This document shows, one piece after another, positions 26,201 through 39,515 of a stretch of DNA of 64,000 nt. Position numbers and translations under genes: made by a program. Source of the DNA: Thunnus maccoyii (lineage: Eukaryota; Chordata; Actinopteri; Scombriformes; Scombridae); the NCBI RefSeq assembly GCF_910596095.1, contig NC_056540.1, forward strand, positions 14,067,001 through 14,131,000, given 5' to 3'. How positions within the stretch are numbered: position 1 is the first letter of the stretch; every line of letters begins with the position of its first letter. The notes beneath the pieces were generated by a model. It did not search any database, was not told the origin of the DNA, and saw only the letters and a list, made by a program, of their open reading frames with translations.

Positions 26201-29200
26201 GTTCTCGATTTGAGGCCAAGATTTACCCCACTAGAGGGTTGTTCAGAATCTCAGCTGGATGGATATTTTGACAAAGCCGATACATAACTTATTAATCCTA
26301 GCTCGTGGATGTAAAGCCAAGTAATTCCACAAAAGCGACTGAGTGGCACAGTGTGTTTGCGTTCGTGTGCTTGTTTGCATGTTTATATAAATTGTGAAAG
26401 GCGCTCTATGCTGATGCAAATGTATTTATGTAATTTGAAGTGTTTATTACAGTCCGTTATATAGTTGGACTCATGCTAACTGTACTTTCCACAAATCTGA
26501 TGAATCAAGAATAATCGTGGTGCCAGTCAGCTCCATTTTAAGCCTATCTTGTATGCCCCCATATTCCCACTTAAAGGCACAGGGTGTTTTTCAGAAGCCT
26601 GTATCAGAGTAACCTGACACCTCCGCCCTCATTCTTAAAGTTTGAGCAAAGGAGGCCTGTTGGACTCTTAGATTAAAGGCAGAAACACCCCTCTTCATTG
26701 GTCACACAGACCCCTGAGGCCTCAGGGCTGTTGCTATGGAAGGGAGGATGTCTTGAGTTGGGGAGGGGGCTCACCATAATGGCACTGCTGTAATGTCTGC
26801 TAGGATCTGGAGTGAGCGAGGGAGGGGGCGCAGAAATATCAGGGATCAAGCTGACTGGCTTTTTCATAGAAAGTGTCAGGCTTGTATAATCCACAGTAAG
26901 TGCCCTACACTCTGTATGCCAATAGTGATGCTTCCTAGGCTTGTTAGTGTAATAGCTTAGCTTTATGGCCAGATGTTCAGTAATAGTCAACTTAATTGCT
27001 AATGCTTAGCAGGCACTTGTTTTGTGAAAGCTGGAGTAAGGCTCTTAAAGGCTGACCATAAACCTGCTGCATGTGACTGTAGATGATCATATTCATCGTA
27101 ATACTGGTAAGAAAGCAGTTAGTAAACATTCTTTTGTAAAGATCGATCATCATGCCCCGTCAAGATGACTGGATTCAAGATTTTCTGCAGAAATATTGGG
27201 TTTCATTTGTTAAAACTAGTTAAAGTGAGAATTTAATGTTTTAATGCAGACATCATGAGCATTAAAACAAATGAAGCTCCACTTGTTAGCACATGTGATG
27301 TCAATGGCTATTCTTTCTGCTTAATCCATTAATCATTTGCTCTATAATATGTCTGAAAATGGTGAAGCACCATTTTATCTCGATATTTGACCCAAATTTG
27401 TTTGTTTTTTTTCATTTACATTTTCATCAGATAATGTGTTTTCACATTATTGTTCAAAATCTTTTTAAATCTCAAAATCCAAAAGATAAAGTGGAGAATG
27501 TTCAGCTGCTGTAATGCCACTTTCATCTTGTTAAAAACGCCCAATACAGTACAAAGAAAATCCTTGTTGTATTTAAATGTGAACTGTCATAGGAAGTTAA
27601 CTGTCTATGATGCACAAAATATGTTAAATATGTGTGTAATCTTTCTGTTATGAGGTGACGTCATGTCACTTCAAACTGTCAAGTGTGGCTGTCGAGTATG
27701 AAAGTGAAATTGCAGCTGATGGTGTTCTGTAACCTTGATGAATCTCTTTGTTTCTTTCCAGGTAAATTTGAGGAAAAGGAGGACCGGGTTCCCAAGCTGG
27801 AGCAGCTGAACTCTCTGGGCTTCATGTGTAGCCTGAACCTGGTTCTCAACAAGAGGGATCTGATCAAAATGGAGCTTCTGCTGCTGGAGACCTTTGGCTG
27901 GAATCTGTGCATGCCCACACCCGCCCACTTTATTGACTACTACCTCCATGCCTCGGTGCAGGAGGGCGACCTATACAACGGCTGGCCCCTGTCCTCCCTC
28001 TCCAAGACCAAGGCCTTCATGGACAAATACACTCACTACTTCCTGGAAGTCTCACTACAAGGTGGGTTTAGAGGAGGAAGGGGAACTGGACTTGGAGTTG
28101 GACATGACATGGTTAGCTTGTGATATGACTAAAAGTAGTTTCAAAGAATTTATGAACCTCTTGTCTCTGGGTTTTTATAGACCACGCCTTCCTGAGTTTC
28201 CGACCATCCCAGGTTGCCGCTGCGTGTGTGGCAGCATCTCGTATTTGCCTTCAGATCTCCCCGAGCTGGACGGCCTCTCTGCATCTCCTGACGGGCTACA
28301 CCTGGGACCACCTCACCCAGTGCATTGAACTCATGCTGCTGTAAGGGACACACCAACAAACACACACACATATGCTCAAGGAGAGAAAAACAAAAAACCT
28401 ATACTCAGACAAGCCTCTCAGGGTGTGGGGTTAGTGTTTTTGGTTGCCATGGTTTTGGATTACAAGAGAGCTTTTCTTTTAAATCACTAGAAGCTTATTT
28501 CGTTGAAGCTTATTTTGTTGAGTGTATCATCTGATGAAGCCTGTCTGTCTGATAATCCTAGCTGATAGCCGCAGTGCCGAGTATTTGAACAACCATAATT
28601 AGATTGCACATTTCTTGGTCAGCGGGGTGTGTTAATTTGTGTGCATCTGTGTAAGTGTAATTGTTTGCACATGTTCACTCTAATTGTGTGGGAGTTAAAA
28701 GGGGCGGTACAGACCTATCTACGCTCCTGTTGATGCATTTCTCTGAGCAGCCATTTTCTCCCGTATGCTGCTCTCACTCAAGTAGTCGCACGCTTGCCCT
28801 TGTGTTTTCAATTTCATCATTTTTTGATGCGGTAATGATTTGATATGTGTGCCTTTTTGTTCCACAGTGCTCATGACAACGATGTTAAGGAGGCCAACAA
28901 AACCAAATCCACCCCTCCGCACCGACCCTCCTCTCTGCAGTCTCAGCCGCAGACCTCTCACCTCTCTCCGGTGTCAGCCATCCAGAGACCAGCTTCCTCC
29001 TCCTCCTCCACCTCCACTACACCACAGCTGCTCTTTCAGCCCGACGGCTTCCCACACCTTTCCCAGCATTCCCCTTCCCTGTCCCAGCTGCAAGCGCTAG
29101 CCGACTCCCAGACTTTGGGGCCTGTGGTGAACATGTCTCAGGACTTTCTTCAGAGCCACAGGATGGGTCTGCTTACTGGGGCTCCTTCCATTACTCCTGG

Positions 29201-29390
29201 AGGTGGGTTCCCCTCCTACCCGAGCCTGACCTCTGGCCTCCAGCCAGGGGCTCGCGCGCTGCCGCTGCAGGGCCCCATTTCTGTGCAGATGGCCCTCGCG
29301 GGAGAACCACGCCACTGCCTGAGTATGGCTTACAGCGGTGGCTACTTGGGGGCCCATCACACTTTCACAGCCGGCTGCTTCGACAGGTGA
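14248..29390 (+). CDS. ccnjl: Cyclin-J-like protein
   Basis: A cyclin-box protein of the poorly understood cyclin J family, presumed to partner a cyclin-dependent kinase. Coding exons 14248-14325, 18201-18411, 27762-28061, 28181-28340 and 28868-29390 join in frame for 423 aa (human CCNJL about 435). The start reads [20 protein letters not shown]; the internal ATG at 14257 is an alternative start and fits cyclin J better. Residues about 27-150 form the N-terminal cyclin fold, with [38 protein letters not shown] and [20 protein letters not shown]. The second fold follows ([26 protein letters not shown]). After [11 protein letters not shown] comes a Ser/Pro/Gln-rich tail ending [18 protein letters not shown] and TFTAGCFDR, a conserved family ending. 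N-terminal wording is close to CCNJ itself; synteny with fabp6, c1qtnf2 and slu7 decides for ccnjl. Confidence 0.93.
14553..14966. repeat. Interspersed 'GTTGCAGCC' repeat, copy 1
   Basis: Contains the family marks: AATTGATCAACCAATTAG at the left, TTAATAATTAATTAG, and two TTAGTTGCAGCC ends (near 14805 and 14955), which suggests a tandem or double copy. Confidence 0.55.
16139..16488. repeat. Interspersed 'GTTGCAGC' repeat, copy 2
   Basis: Shows TCAATTAATAGGTTAG, AAGCAAAAAAGCTAAACATTTGC, TTTTCTGACACTGAAAAACA and the end AATAATTGTTGCAGC, in the same order as the other copies. Confidence 0.55.
17809..17835. repeat. 27-base C homopolymer
   Basis: An uninterrupted run of C followed by ACCACACACAGAC. 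Such runs are length-variable and prone to sequencing error, so the exact length should not be relied on. Confidence 0.9.
18125..18200 (+). promoter_or_regulatory. ccnjl: Very long polypyrimidine tract before ccnjl exon 2
   Basis: The acceptor CTCCTCCAG at 18192-18200 is preceded by some 75 bases that are almost all C and T, made of two C9/C8 runs and a TCTTCTTCTTCT stretch. It will act as an unusually long splice-acceptor tract. Confidence 0.6.
23861..24560. mobile_element. Nonautonomous hAT-like DNA transposon with perfect 8-bp target duplication
   Basis: The element begins TAGGGGTGTAAC and ends, read inverted, TAGAGGTGTAG, a short inverted repeat of the hAT type. It is flanked by identical octamers GTTTTCAG at 23853-23860 and 24561-24568; 8 bp is the hAT hallmark. 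The interior (GGTTCATTTGATATGTACTT and similar) has no transposase frame, so it was moved in trans. The intact duplication argues for a fairly young insertion within the ccnjl intron. Confidence 0.85.
25018..25207. repeat. Interspersed 'GTTGCAGCC' repeat, copy 3
   Basis: TAATAGATTAATCATTTAAAG, TTCTTTAAGCAAAAATACC, CCAGCTTCAGGAAGTGA and the end ATCATCAGTTGCAGCCCT follow the family order. Confidence 0.6.
27315..27500. repeat. Interspersed 'GTTGCAGCC' repeat, copy 4 (partial)
   Basis: Only the central part is left: CCATTAATCATTTGCTCTAT, TGTCTGAAAATGGTGAAGCA and CTCAAAATCCAAAAGATAA. Confidence 0.4.
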
Positions 29391-32130
29391 CGCCAGGAGA
29401 CGGAGAGGGAACAAAAACCCCTACGGGAGTTCACTGCCATGCTTCCGCCCCAGCTTACTACTCGGAAACATCCACTTACTGACCTCCTCTCTCTCTCCGT
29501 CGGCACTGCAACACCTTCAGCAAGTCCAACTCCCCCGGCCCTCTCACAGAGACGCCTCAAACGCAAGCAGAGGTCCAAAGGCAAGACAGACCCGGTGGAA
29601 GTCATCACACTGACATGACAAATGCTCCACAGACTTGTTTAAAATACTGAGGCATTGCAAAATGCTACTGCCATATTCCTAACTGATTTTATGAAATCTG
29701 TGTTATTACGACACTGTCATCACTGTGAATGAGATGAAAGCAGCAGTGTGATCTAACTCCCACCTCATTCAGTGCCTGTTCTCAGTTGTGTGAAAGCTGA
29801 GCCAATTTTAGAAGTACACAGAACACAAAGTATCTGTGATAAAGGATATCTTGCTGCTTGACATATTTTTCTCTAATCCCAAAAATTGAACACATTTTAG
29901 AGGTGGAAAAATTGGCTGGTATTGTTTCTTGAGCCATCATTTGAGCGAGAGACGGAAGAAGAAAAGGGCTTGTTGCTGATCTGGCAAGGAATAACGGGTT
30001 GCGTCTCCTGAATGTCAGTGAACATTGATCTAATGCCTGTAGTCTGTGTCAGGGCCCCTCTGGGAATTCCTCACTGTATAAGTCCTCAGAGGGGACGAAG
30101 AATTCATTGTTTTGCGCACAGCAGGTGAAGTCCGGAGCTCGAACACGCCTGCAGTGTGTAGCTTTTTTTTTTTTAAGTACAAATTCTCTCCCCTCTCTGT
30201 CCTCGTCATCTCTTCTCTCCCATCTCCAAAGTCGAGCCTCGTGGCGGAGCCTTACACACCCCGGGGAGGGGAACATGCGGCTCACTTCAGCCACAGGCTT
30301 TGTCATACTAAAGTTTTAATTTGTGTCTCCAGCTCCACTCAAAGAATTGAACACAAACTGATGTGACTGGACCAGCGTGGTGAAGGAGACGTGGAAGTCG
30401 GTTGTGTGTACTGTACATATGAATTGCTGCTGCCTTCTTATGAACTGTTGGTTCTGTGTCTGTGTTAATGATGTTTACATGAACCACTAAGTATCAGGGA
30501 CTTGAACAAGATTACTTGAATATGATGCCATTGAAACATGCCATAGCTTTTATTTATGATGACTAATTTTTTTCTTGTTCTTGATTTTTTTTTTTTTTTT
30601 AATTCATTTGTTTGATATAGAGTAGCTTTTTATACCAACTTAGAAACACACCATTGAATAACTATAGTTTTCTCTGTACATGTTCATAGAAACTGTATAT
30701 TCAGGCTCAGGTTTTAAGGCTGAAACTAGCAGCCTTCCCATCATTCTGTGCTATTATGCTTTAAGTAGATGCTAATGCTGCATCTGTGGGGTCTGAAATA
30801 CTCCCCTTCTTCATCACTGGACCATACTCTGCTTCCAACTCAGTTAACTGAATGCATGAATCAGTCTGTTTGCATCCTAGTGGAACAGCCTCATGGTCAC
30901 TGGTTACACACACAAACATCTGCAGCCAGTTTGTAATTGCTCTCCAGATTTCTAAAGCTGCAATTCCCAATCTCCTACTTCCTGTTTAAAGTCTAACCAC
31001 ATCCAGATTCTCAGTGCCAGTCATGAGGGCTGCACACTGGTTACCATGGTGATACCTTAAAACGACCATGGACACCAGCTCCTCGGATGTTGTTGACTGA
31101 AAGGAACGGTTTCTCAGTGTCGCGGAGTATTGTGAGCTTCTTCTGGAAGGAATTATTAATAACGGTTGCCGTTTCTCACATAAACCTTGATCTATGTTTA
31201 GTTTGAATGTTCTGACTTTACATTTCCAACCATTCTGCTGTGGACACCAGACATCGTACATGTCAGTGCCTCGTCCTCAGCAGCTGACAGGCTTGAACTG
31301 TGAACCATAATTTCATAGTCAGACATTTGTATTTCTCAGAAAACACTACATGAAGCTTTCTGAAACGGCGACACTAATATAATCACGTATCACCAAATGT
31401 TATACAGCTAGACATTTTCCCTCCACTGAAACAGACATGTTTATGTGCTTTTCAGTGACGAAGATACTATGCCTTTGTTTTGCTGTTTGTGTACAGTTTT
31501 GTTATATTTTTTACATTCCCTTTGTTTTCAGTGTATTTTAGTTAAAGCTTTTTTTTGTGATTTTCATGATGAATGCTGTTGGTGTGAAGTAGTTTTTTGT
31601 TTTGTTTTTTTATATAGAGGTCAACTTGCTCTTTCCTCATAATTCATGAGCAACTTCTCACTGAGGTGTCAAAGGTGCAATATGTTGTTTTTTCTGTTGA
31701 AACTGACCACAGCCATCACTGTCTCGTGTACACCACTGGTTCATCTTTTGTAACTTATTTTTTTTTTGATAATTGTGTGATTTGACTTGCTGTAGCTTGA
31801 TTTCCTCTAGAGGGCAGTGGGCTCTGAACACAATGAATATGTTGCATATTGCAGCCACCTCCTTTGAGTGATAGATATTACTGAATGCTTTTTGTCTTTC
31901 GCTAGAGTTTTACTGTGCTTTTTTTTTTTTTTTTTCCTCTCCCGGTAAAGGTGCTGATATTACTCACACCACACAACACTTGTCTAATGTGATAGTAATG
32001 AAATGACACCACAAACTTCCAATTTATATTTTTATATCCTTTTGTACCAATCTGTAGTCTTGCTTTATGTGACACCGATAAAAGGGATTCTTTTATCATG
32101 ATGTGCCACGGGAGAATAAACACACATGTG
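29391..32130 (+). other. ccnjl: ccnjl 3' UTR (predicted)
   Basis: From the stop to the first good AATAAA there is no competing gene, only AT-rich DNA with T runs (30577-30600, 31919-31935). A 2.7 kb 3' UTR is inferred; an earlier weaker signal may also be used. Confidence 0.5.
32115..32120 (+). terminator. ccnjl: Likely ccnjl polyadenylation signal
   Basis: AATAAA followed within 40 bases by GTGTCAGTGTGTTT, a GU-rich downstream element. Confidence 0.5.
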
Positions 32131-32139
32131 AACTGAGTT

Positions 32140-35100
32140 TTCGACTGTGTCAGTGTGTTTCTTCTTCTCAGGAAGCATGACTGAAGTGCCTGCAGCTCTT
32201 GGGAGAAATGATGGGCTCCACTGCATGTCTACTGTTGATTCAGAAGGATGATGTATGCAGATGAATGATGTAACAGAGATAAGATCAGCTGGTTTTATGC
32301 ACAATTCTCCAGCTGTGACCTCATGCTCTCAATGCATTAACACTGTATAGCACACAACCAAACTAAAGTACGCTTTGTATCTGAGGTCATATCAAAAGCA
32401 AATAATTTAATCTTTCATTCCCACACTGGTAACCATGGGTGGAATAATACATCCATGAGAAGAAATACTTCTCTGAATGCAGACAAAGTTACAGTTTCTC
32501 CTCTGCTCCTTAACTCCGCCTCCACAGCTCAGTCAGAGCTTTCTGTGTTTTCTTGACATTCTGATATATAGAAAACTATTCAGCGATGGTGTTCTCACAC
32601 ACACACACAACACATTATACTCCTATATAATGCTTGCAAATTGACCATCCTTCTTGTGCTGGACACAGCACAGTGGACTAAGAAAATGATTGAGCCGTAG
32701 CTCTGTTCTCTCAAACACAGAGTTTATTTAATCATGAAATTAAGAAGTTTTTGTCAATGTTTAAGCTTCAAGCCCTGAAACATATAATCATGTACAAATG
32801 CCTAATCATATCAGCTCACAGATCGTTAATTAGCATTAAGCTAAATAAGGAAAGACTTGAAAATAGAGCTGCACAACGTTCCTCCAAATGAGACTGATCA
32901 AAATGTAATTAATTCAGCATACAGATTAAAGAGCAATCAGTATTTTGGCTCATGCTATTTACATGATTTGTGTTGGGTTTTTTGTAACTGAACATTTGGT
33001 AAAAATGTGTGTTTAGATCTTGAGATTGTGTTTAGTGAGGATGTACTTGGGGATTTAAAGAGCTAAGTTGTCCATCTGTAAAGGCCGGTGAGAGAGAGGG
33101 GGGCAGTGCAGCAGTCAGAGCCGTCAGTTTGGTAACGGATCATTCTCACAGTCTCCTGTAAGCTTTTGTATGTTGGTCTAAAGAAGTTGCTGGCTGACTG
33201 AAATGTGCTCTCAAGAAAGAATTTGGGAAAAGGCTGAGGTGGGGTGCACACAGAGCTGCTCACATTGTGTTTATGGTGGATGTTTCTGTGCTTTAAGGTT
33301 ACAGTACATTTAATTAACAGTAATGCAGGAATCAGGGAACTCATATCAACATTAAAAGACGTAAGTTTACCAATGCAAGAAGCCAGTGGGCTATCAAAGA
33401 TTTTCTTTTCATGTACAGTATACTTAAACATCATTTTCTTGCATCCACTTGCTACATGACGTGTTCCTGTGATGCTTCAAAGCTGCACTATTAGTTGAGG
33501 TGACACTCCCTTTCAATATATTGTTAATTGTACACACTAAAATATTCTGTAATGATGTAAAATAATGTATTTTAGTGTAAATCTTTCTTCTCACCAGATA
33601 AACTTAGATGTAGATGGGATCAGAGGAAGACATTAGACATTTGTGTTGCTGTGAAAAACTCAACCTATGCAGACCTGGCCTTCCTAAAACACATAAACAA
33701 GTAAACAGTGTCTATTTGTGGTGAAATGACAGCATTGTGTCAGTTTTCAAGGGAAGTCATTAATGTGGAAATTAAGTGGCATCCAAATAATATCAATAAT
33801 AAAAACTAAAATCTGTCTTGTTTAATTTTGGTTGATGTCTGTGGTAAAAAAAGGCCATTAAAGTGGTTTTTAACACAATATGACCACACACAGTAAACAG
33901 TATCTGTGGTAGTTGTTCAGATGATGTTTCTATTATTCGCAGTTAAATACATGATCATGTTTTATCTTTATCATCATGACATTTATTTATTTTATCATCC
34001 ATTCCCCTCTCAGTGATCCAAAAGTAAAAACAGGCCTTTGAAAAAAGTCACAACATACAATGAGAGTCCAGTCTGTGTCATTTTACACATGACAGAAAAG
34101 TGACTTGTAACGTGTGATGTTACACTTATTATACAGTCCAACTCCATGACAGGAACCTTGTGATGTGATACCATATGCAGGATTTTTGTCATACAGCAGC
34201 AGATTCTTTGATGAGCATGTTTTCCATTTATCTCTTTTTCATGGTGAAATGTGGCATGTCAAATGTCCAGGAGGAGTGGGTGAATGTCAGCGAGACTGTC
34301 TGATGTCCAGATGGGTAACAGAGGGAGCAGAGTGTTGGAGTTTCACAAGAACACATAATAATAAACTTCTACTCATTAAATTTGTAACGTTGTTTCTCTC
34401 ATAAAGAGTCAAAAACGCTAAACTTTGTAATATTTTGTAAGATTAGTAACATCTGTATCCCAAAATGCTGATAGGACAGATGATTGATTATCATCAACAT
34501 TACTGAATAATTACAGCTTTACAGATGTGAGTTTTGTTGTCATATGCTGCAAAATTAGTCACACAATGAAACAGTAATTCTCTAGATCTTTTTTTAAAAT
34601 TGTTGCTTCCTCTTGCAAAAAGCAGAAAAACATGACTTTATGCAGTGAACTACATTAACCTGAATTCCTTTAAAGGAGCTCTTGTGTTTCATTGAAGAAT
34701 GAGGGCGCCTCTTAGTGGTCAATGCAGGGAAATGCAGGAGCAGAGCAGAAATGCACAGTGATAACATGAAAAAGACATTTAACAACTGTGAATATAGGTG
34801 AAAGGGACACTTTTCCTTCACTTCAGTGTTAACAACAGGTTTGGTGTCCAAAAAGCAGGTCAGAGGAAGTTAAGTGGATGTTTCTGAAGCCCGTGTTGCT
34901 TTGTCATTTCAAATGGAAGTGTGTGGACTGGCTTTGTGTATCTTTTTTATGATGAAATCATGGTGACTGCTTCACTTTTTCTTCTCTTTTTTTGCTGCAC
35001 TTTGCTCTTTAAATCAGGCAACTGGCAACAGTGACAACCGTCCAGTTCAACCAGTTTCAGGGTCCTGGTATTGTGCATGTCATGGGTCACTGGGACACAA

Positions 35101-38100
35101 CAGAGCCATTGTTTACATTATTAGTAACAACTGTGCTTCTCCTATTATGAAAATCGAAATGTCTGCTGTGAAAAAGGCCTGTTAACATTTTACAATATAC
35201 TGGAGTCTTTGCAATTCAAAACAACACCAAAAACCTACAACATTAAAAAGTAGCTGTTGAAAAAGTTGAATGAACACCTTTTAACAACAATATGTTTCAC
35301 AGAGGTAGTTTTTTGGATTGTTATAGTTTACGCAGGTGTTGACGATATTGTGTTTATGAAGCCAGAATCCCCTCAGGCACACTAGACGTTAATCAAATAT
35401 CTATTTAAATATATTCTACCACCTTGGCTAAGCCGAGGCTTGGCCCTGCTCAGATGTTGTGCCTGCAGCACTTCCTTTTTGCTTAGTAATGCTGACAAAA
35501 GACCGACATCCCCAGCAGACATTTGGTTTAATTTAGTGCATTTGCATTTTAAAGAATAAGACAAAGCAGAAATATGAAGTGAGAGACAAACAAGATATGC
35601 ATAAAATAATTGACTCATAGAGAGGCCTCCTCTGAGTTCAAGTAGATACAATAAAGTAAAGGAAAACAAGTCTAAACACTCCAGTGGTGGCTCAAGTAAA
35701 AACCGACTGATTCATAACCAATGGGAATGACTGACTTCACTTTGTTTCCTCCCTGGGTCAATGCAGTGAAAAAGGCCTGAGGTGGCTGAGTCATGTCTGT
35801 CAACACCTTCTTCCTTGTCGGTGTGAATGAAAGCAATTGGTGGCTACTGATCATCCCTGACAATCAATCAAGCTTATAATGGAGCTGTGAGACCTTCCAG
35901 TCTTTCACTGCAGCATTTGGTCTTCTAACGGCAGACTGCGTCATTGTAACGGGTACACAGGCAGGACTGTTGGTGTCATGACAGCAGGAGACGTGAGCAG
36001 GTTTTTATAGAAGAAGAGGAAATAAAAATCACAGATGGTAGTCGATCTGGCACGATGTGTCAGACTGTCTGATGTAGTTACACACTGTGGGGGATTTTCA
36101 GGGAATGTGTGGAGATAACCAAAAGTTTGTTTTTGATGTTTTAGAAGCTAATTCTACTTGTTTGTAGATCACTTTGTACTGTGAGTTTAAGATTTCTTTC
36201 AATTTTGTTGTAAAATCCAAAGTGATAGCTTACAGTGTGACAAAGTAATGGTGGGACAAGTTGCCACGAGGCCACAGTTAGTTAGTTAATATATAACCCT
36301 GCAGAGATGGAAGTAAAATTTTAATATGAGCAAGAGACACAATTCAAATAAGTGAAACGGGCCATAGTGAAAAGCGAGATACTGTTGTATAGTGGGTGAG
36401 GATAAAACCAAAGTTAGTTCATGATTTGGAATCATGTTACTGCCATGGTACCTCTTTGTTTAATCTACAAATCATAAGACACACAAGATATACAAACAAA
36501 CACTGTGTCCATACATACAGACTTGGCCCCTGATGTGTTTGGGTCATTATGGGTAATCATGGGTAATGACGTTTGATTTATACAATTATTATTTCACATT
36601 CTTTGGCATCTGCACAAACAGTGATGATAGATGACTATTAAAGCAATAGCTTGACATTTTGGGAAATATTAATTAGATGATTAATGTTTGTACTCAAAAT
36701 ATGAAACTGCAAATCAGCAGCCGGTTAGTTTAGCACAAACACTGGAAACAGCAAGCCTGGCCCTGTCCAAAGTAACAAAATCCTCCTTTCAACAACTCTA
36801 AAGCTCACTAATCAACATGTTAGTTTAATCTGTACAAAAAAAATGAAGTGTAAAAACTGCATTTTATGTTACCTCCGGCCTAATTTCCTTGATTTATTGG
36901 GTGAATTGTGCACTCAGTTTAACGTTGTGCCACAGAACTCTCTTCAGGAATATGTTAGAGTTCAAAAGTAACACAAAAATAATTCATGTGCTGTAAGTTT
37001 TTGATGGGTAAACCTAAATGTGTAAATGGGGATGGAAAAAATCCTGCTGTTAATTTGCTTATTAAGCTGCATGTCAGGAAAAACACTGACTGCAGACCTT
37101 CAGTTACAGGAGTATCTATTTAAAGATTGCAGTGAATTTGGCTAAACTGGTAAAAAAAACAGATATAAGCCCTGTCCAAACATTTGCATGATGGGATCAG
37201 AACGGAAACAGCATATAAAGTGGCCCGAGTCACTTATTTTGGTGGAATTACTAACAAGATGATTAGTAAGAAGATACAATGAACTGCTTCATTTAACGAG
37301 TGCTGAATAAGCCGCATTAAAGATGCAGCAATAAATCATTTCGTTTCAAGCACTCAACTGGCATCTGTTTGTGTCTGTGTAGATTTGTGTAATTGTCACA
37401 ATGTCGTACTGAAAGATATGTCTGCAGAAATGTGCCCACTGGCAAATGATTTCACGGTGTTAACAGGTAACTGATCATTCATCTGTTAACAATAATTCTC
37501 ATTCACGCTCTGGCACAGAATGAGGTAAGCTTTTTAAAACCTGTTTTCAAGATCATTTTGATGTAAAGCTCTGCCTGCAGCCACAGATGTTGCTTCCAAA
37601 CAAACCAAAATGGTTTAACAGATCAACGCTTATATCCTTTAGAGCTCTGTGTTCTCAATAAAGGGCTAAAAATAGAGTTTGCTAATAATAATAATGATAA
37701 TAATATGATTTTTTTCTCATGTATTGCAAGTATTTAAACGTTTAGATTATGACATGGAAAGTTCAAGTTAAGTTTAGCATTTTGAGTTTTACATTTTTTC
37801 TGTATTTTTTGTCGCCACAGCTAACTTTACATTTATAGTTTTTGGACACATTCTGCAAGCCATAAACCACAAACCATGAAAGGCATGATTATCCTTTCTG
37901 ACCAAAATGTTTTACATATCACTAAATATAACAGGGGACCTTTAAACAACAACATCCCACCTACAACAAAAAAAACGAACAAAGACCAGTTTCATTTTGA
38001 CCACCTACGATTGTACTGTTTATTCAAAAAGGCAGGCCTACTGCAATCCAAACCACATGAGCGAAAACAAAAGAAAAATCAAGTTATGGTTATATTCTTC

Positions 38101-38750
38101 TCCTCTCTCATGTTTAAAAAGAAATATTTTCTGCTTATTGGAGATCCGAATGACTGGAGGAAGAAAGGAGCTTTACATTTGTTCAGTAGAAATGAGCTGC
38201 GTGCGTCTGTGCCTTAATATCAGCTCATGTTTATGGATTCAAACTTTAACATTTAAAGAACTATAACATCTATCCTTAAACATTTATCTGTCTCATCTTC
38301 TTGTGAAATGGTGGTTTTTTTGTTGCACAGAAAGTATCAGCAGTAAAGACTATTAACAGAAACTGAAGACCGCATTTGAGAAGGAGACGACACTTGAGTT
38401 TCTTTTATCTTTAGGAGCAAGTAAGTAAGTAAACATGCTAACAATAAATTTAATGCATATATTTGTTCTTTTTACACATGGAGGAACATTAATACAGCAT
38501 CGATGGGTTGAAACAAGTGACACACATTAAATCACATTAACGATCAAACATTAACGCAGGCACAGGCAAACTGTGTCATCAGTGTTAATACAGTACATAG
38601 TGTTTCATCATTTCTATCAAGTTAAATGTCCTGTGAAGCCAAGACATGTTGCACTCGCTCCTCGTCACTTCCTCTTGCCTCAAAAATCATTATCAAGCAT
38701 TTTTATGTTGTTTTAATCTTCCTCTTTTCCGCTGAAGCGTGTTGGGTCTC
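32140..38750. other. Spacer between the convergent genes ccnjl and fabp6
   Basis: About 6.6 kb of AT-rich sequence. One short inverted-repeat element copy lies at 36640-36860. The remaining short frames show no family resemblance, no splice-bounded coding and no RNA gene that I could recognise. Confidence 0.5.
36640..36860. mobile_element. Short inverted-repeat element 'TTGACATTTTGGGAAAT', copy 1
   Basis: Starts AGCTTGACATTTTGGGAAAT and carries the internal marks GTTAGTTTAGCACAAACACT, CTGGCCCTGTCCAAAGTAAC and CTAAAGCTCACTAATCAACA. Right end is lost or diverged. Confidence 0.6.
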
Positions 38751-38756
38751 GCAGCG

Positions 38757-39480
38757 TTAGATCCTCTTGTTAACTCTTTTGAATGTCACACCCTTCTCTC
38801 CGGGAATTACGCAATTCTAGAGGACAAAAGAGAAGTTAAAAAGACAATTTAGGATAAATGATAACAAACTACGACTTCTATTCATGTTATTGAAGTTACA
38901 ATGAGGATTATTATTTAGTGAGTGGTTACTTCTCTTACCATTACAAGCTTATCATCAATGATCTCTGCTGTGAAGAGGTACTGAGGAAACTGTATTGAAA
39001 TCTTGCCGCCTTCCAAAGTGACAGGAGCCTATAAGGTCATAAGGACAAAAGGGTCACAGAGGAAAACATCCAATCAGCTGTAAGATATTTTCAAATCTTT
39101 ATTTTAACTCACCTTGAATTTGGAGCCCATCATTGTGTTCAGCTCACATTCCTGTCCTACGGTGAACTTATTGGACCAGGTCCAGTTGGGGATGGTTTGT
39201 GTCCAGGTGAAGTCGTTCCCATCCTGAAGCACCTCTGTTACCACTTTGTGGTCTGTCTTGGCGTTGAGAAGCCCTGCGGCAGAGCAAGCGACATTCCAAA
39301 AACAGACATTTGACAAGTTGAAGTTAAGCCAGTGACGCCTGATGAGTCACATTTATCTATTTTGTGATATTCATGGTTTTTGTGTATCAATAAAAAATAA
39401 TAAAACATGATACCAATTGCTTCCAGAAACTCCTCATAGTTTTCTTGAGTCTCCAGCTCATATTTCCCAGTGAAAGCCAT
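38757..39480 (-). CDS. fabp6: Fatty acid binding protein 6, ileal (gastrotropin)
   Basis: A small cytosolic lipid-binding barrel protein; in vertebrate ileum it carries bile acids. Four exons on the minus strand, 39414-39480, 39113-39273, 38939-39028 and 38757-38816, give 125 aa with the four-exon structure of the FABP family. The start MAFTGKYELETQENYEEFLE is close to human FABP6 (MAFTGKFEMESEKNYDEF). VVTEVLQDGNDFTWTQ and NKFTVGQECELNTM are FABP6-like rather than liver-type, and FKRVNKRI closes the barrel. GLLNAKTDHK replaces the usual helix-turn residues and PNWTW replaces a His/Gly-rich loop, so the pocket rim has diverged. A TATA box lies 36 bases upstream. Convergent with ccnjl, as in mammals. 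Confidence 0.9.
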
Positions 39481-39515
39481 GTTGGTGAAAGAGAAGAGAA
39501 GAAGTAAGGAGGGAG

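Larger units (their letters stand above)
18412..27761. other. ccnjl: ccnjl intron 2 of the coding part (9.35 kb)
   Basis: No coding exon was found. It contains one clear hAT-like element (23861-24560), two copies of the 'GTTGCAGCC' family, and several GT microsatellites (near 20160, 20715, 21570, 22895). Some homeodomain-site-rich, low-repeat blocks (for example 20040-20110 and 22120-22200) look like possible conserved noncoding elements, but that needs an alignment. Confidence 0.55.

Noticed and set aside
28479-28520. Tandem 15-base repeat GAAGCTTATTTCGTT / GAAGCTTATTTTGTT
   Set aside because: A simple two-copy slip in an intron; no wider pattern.
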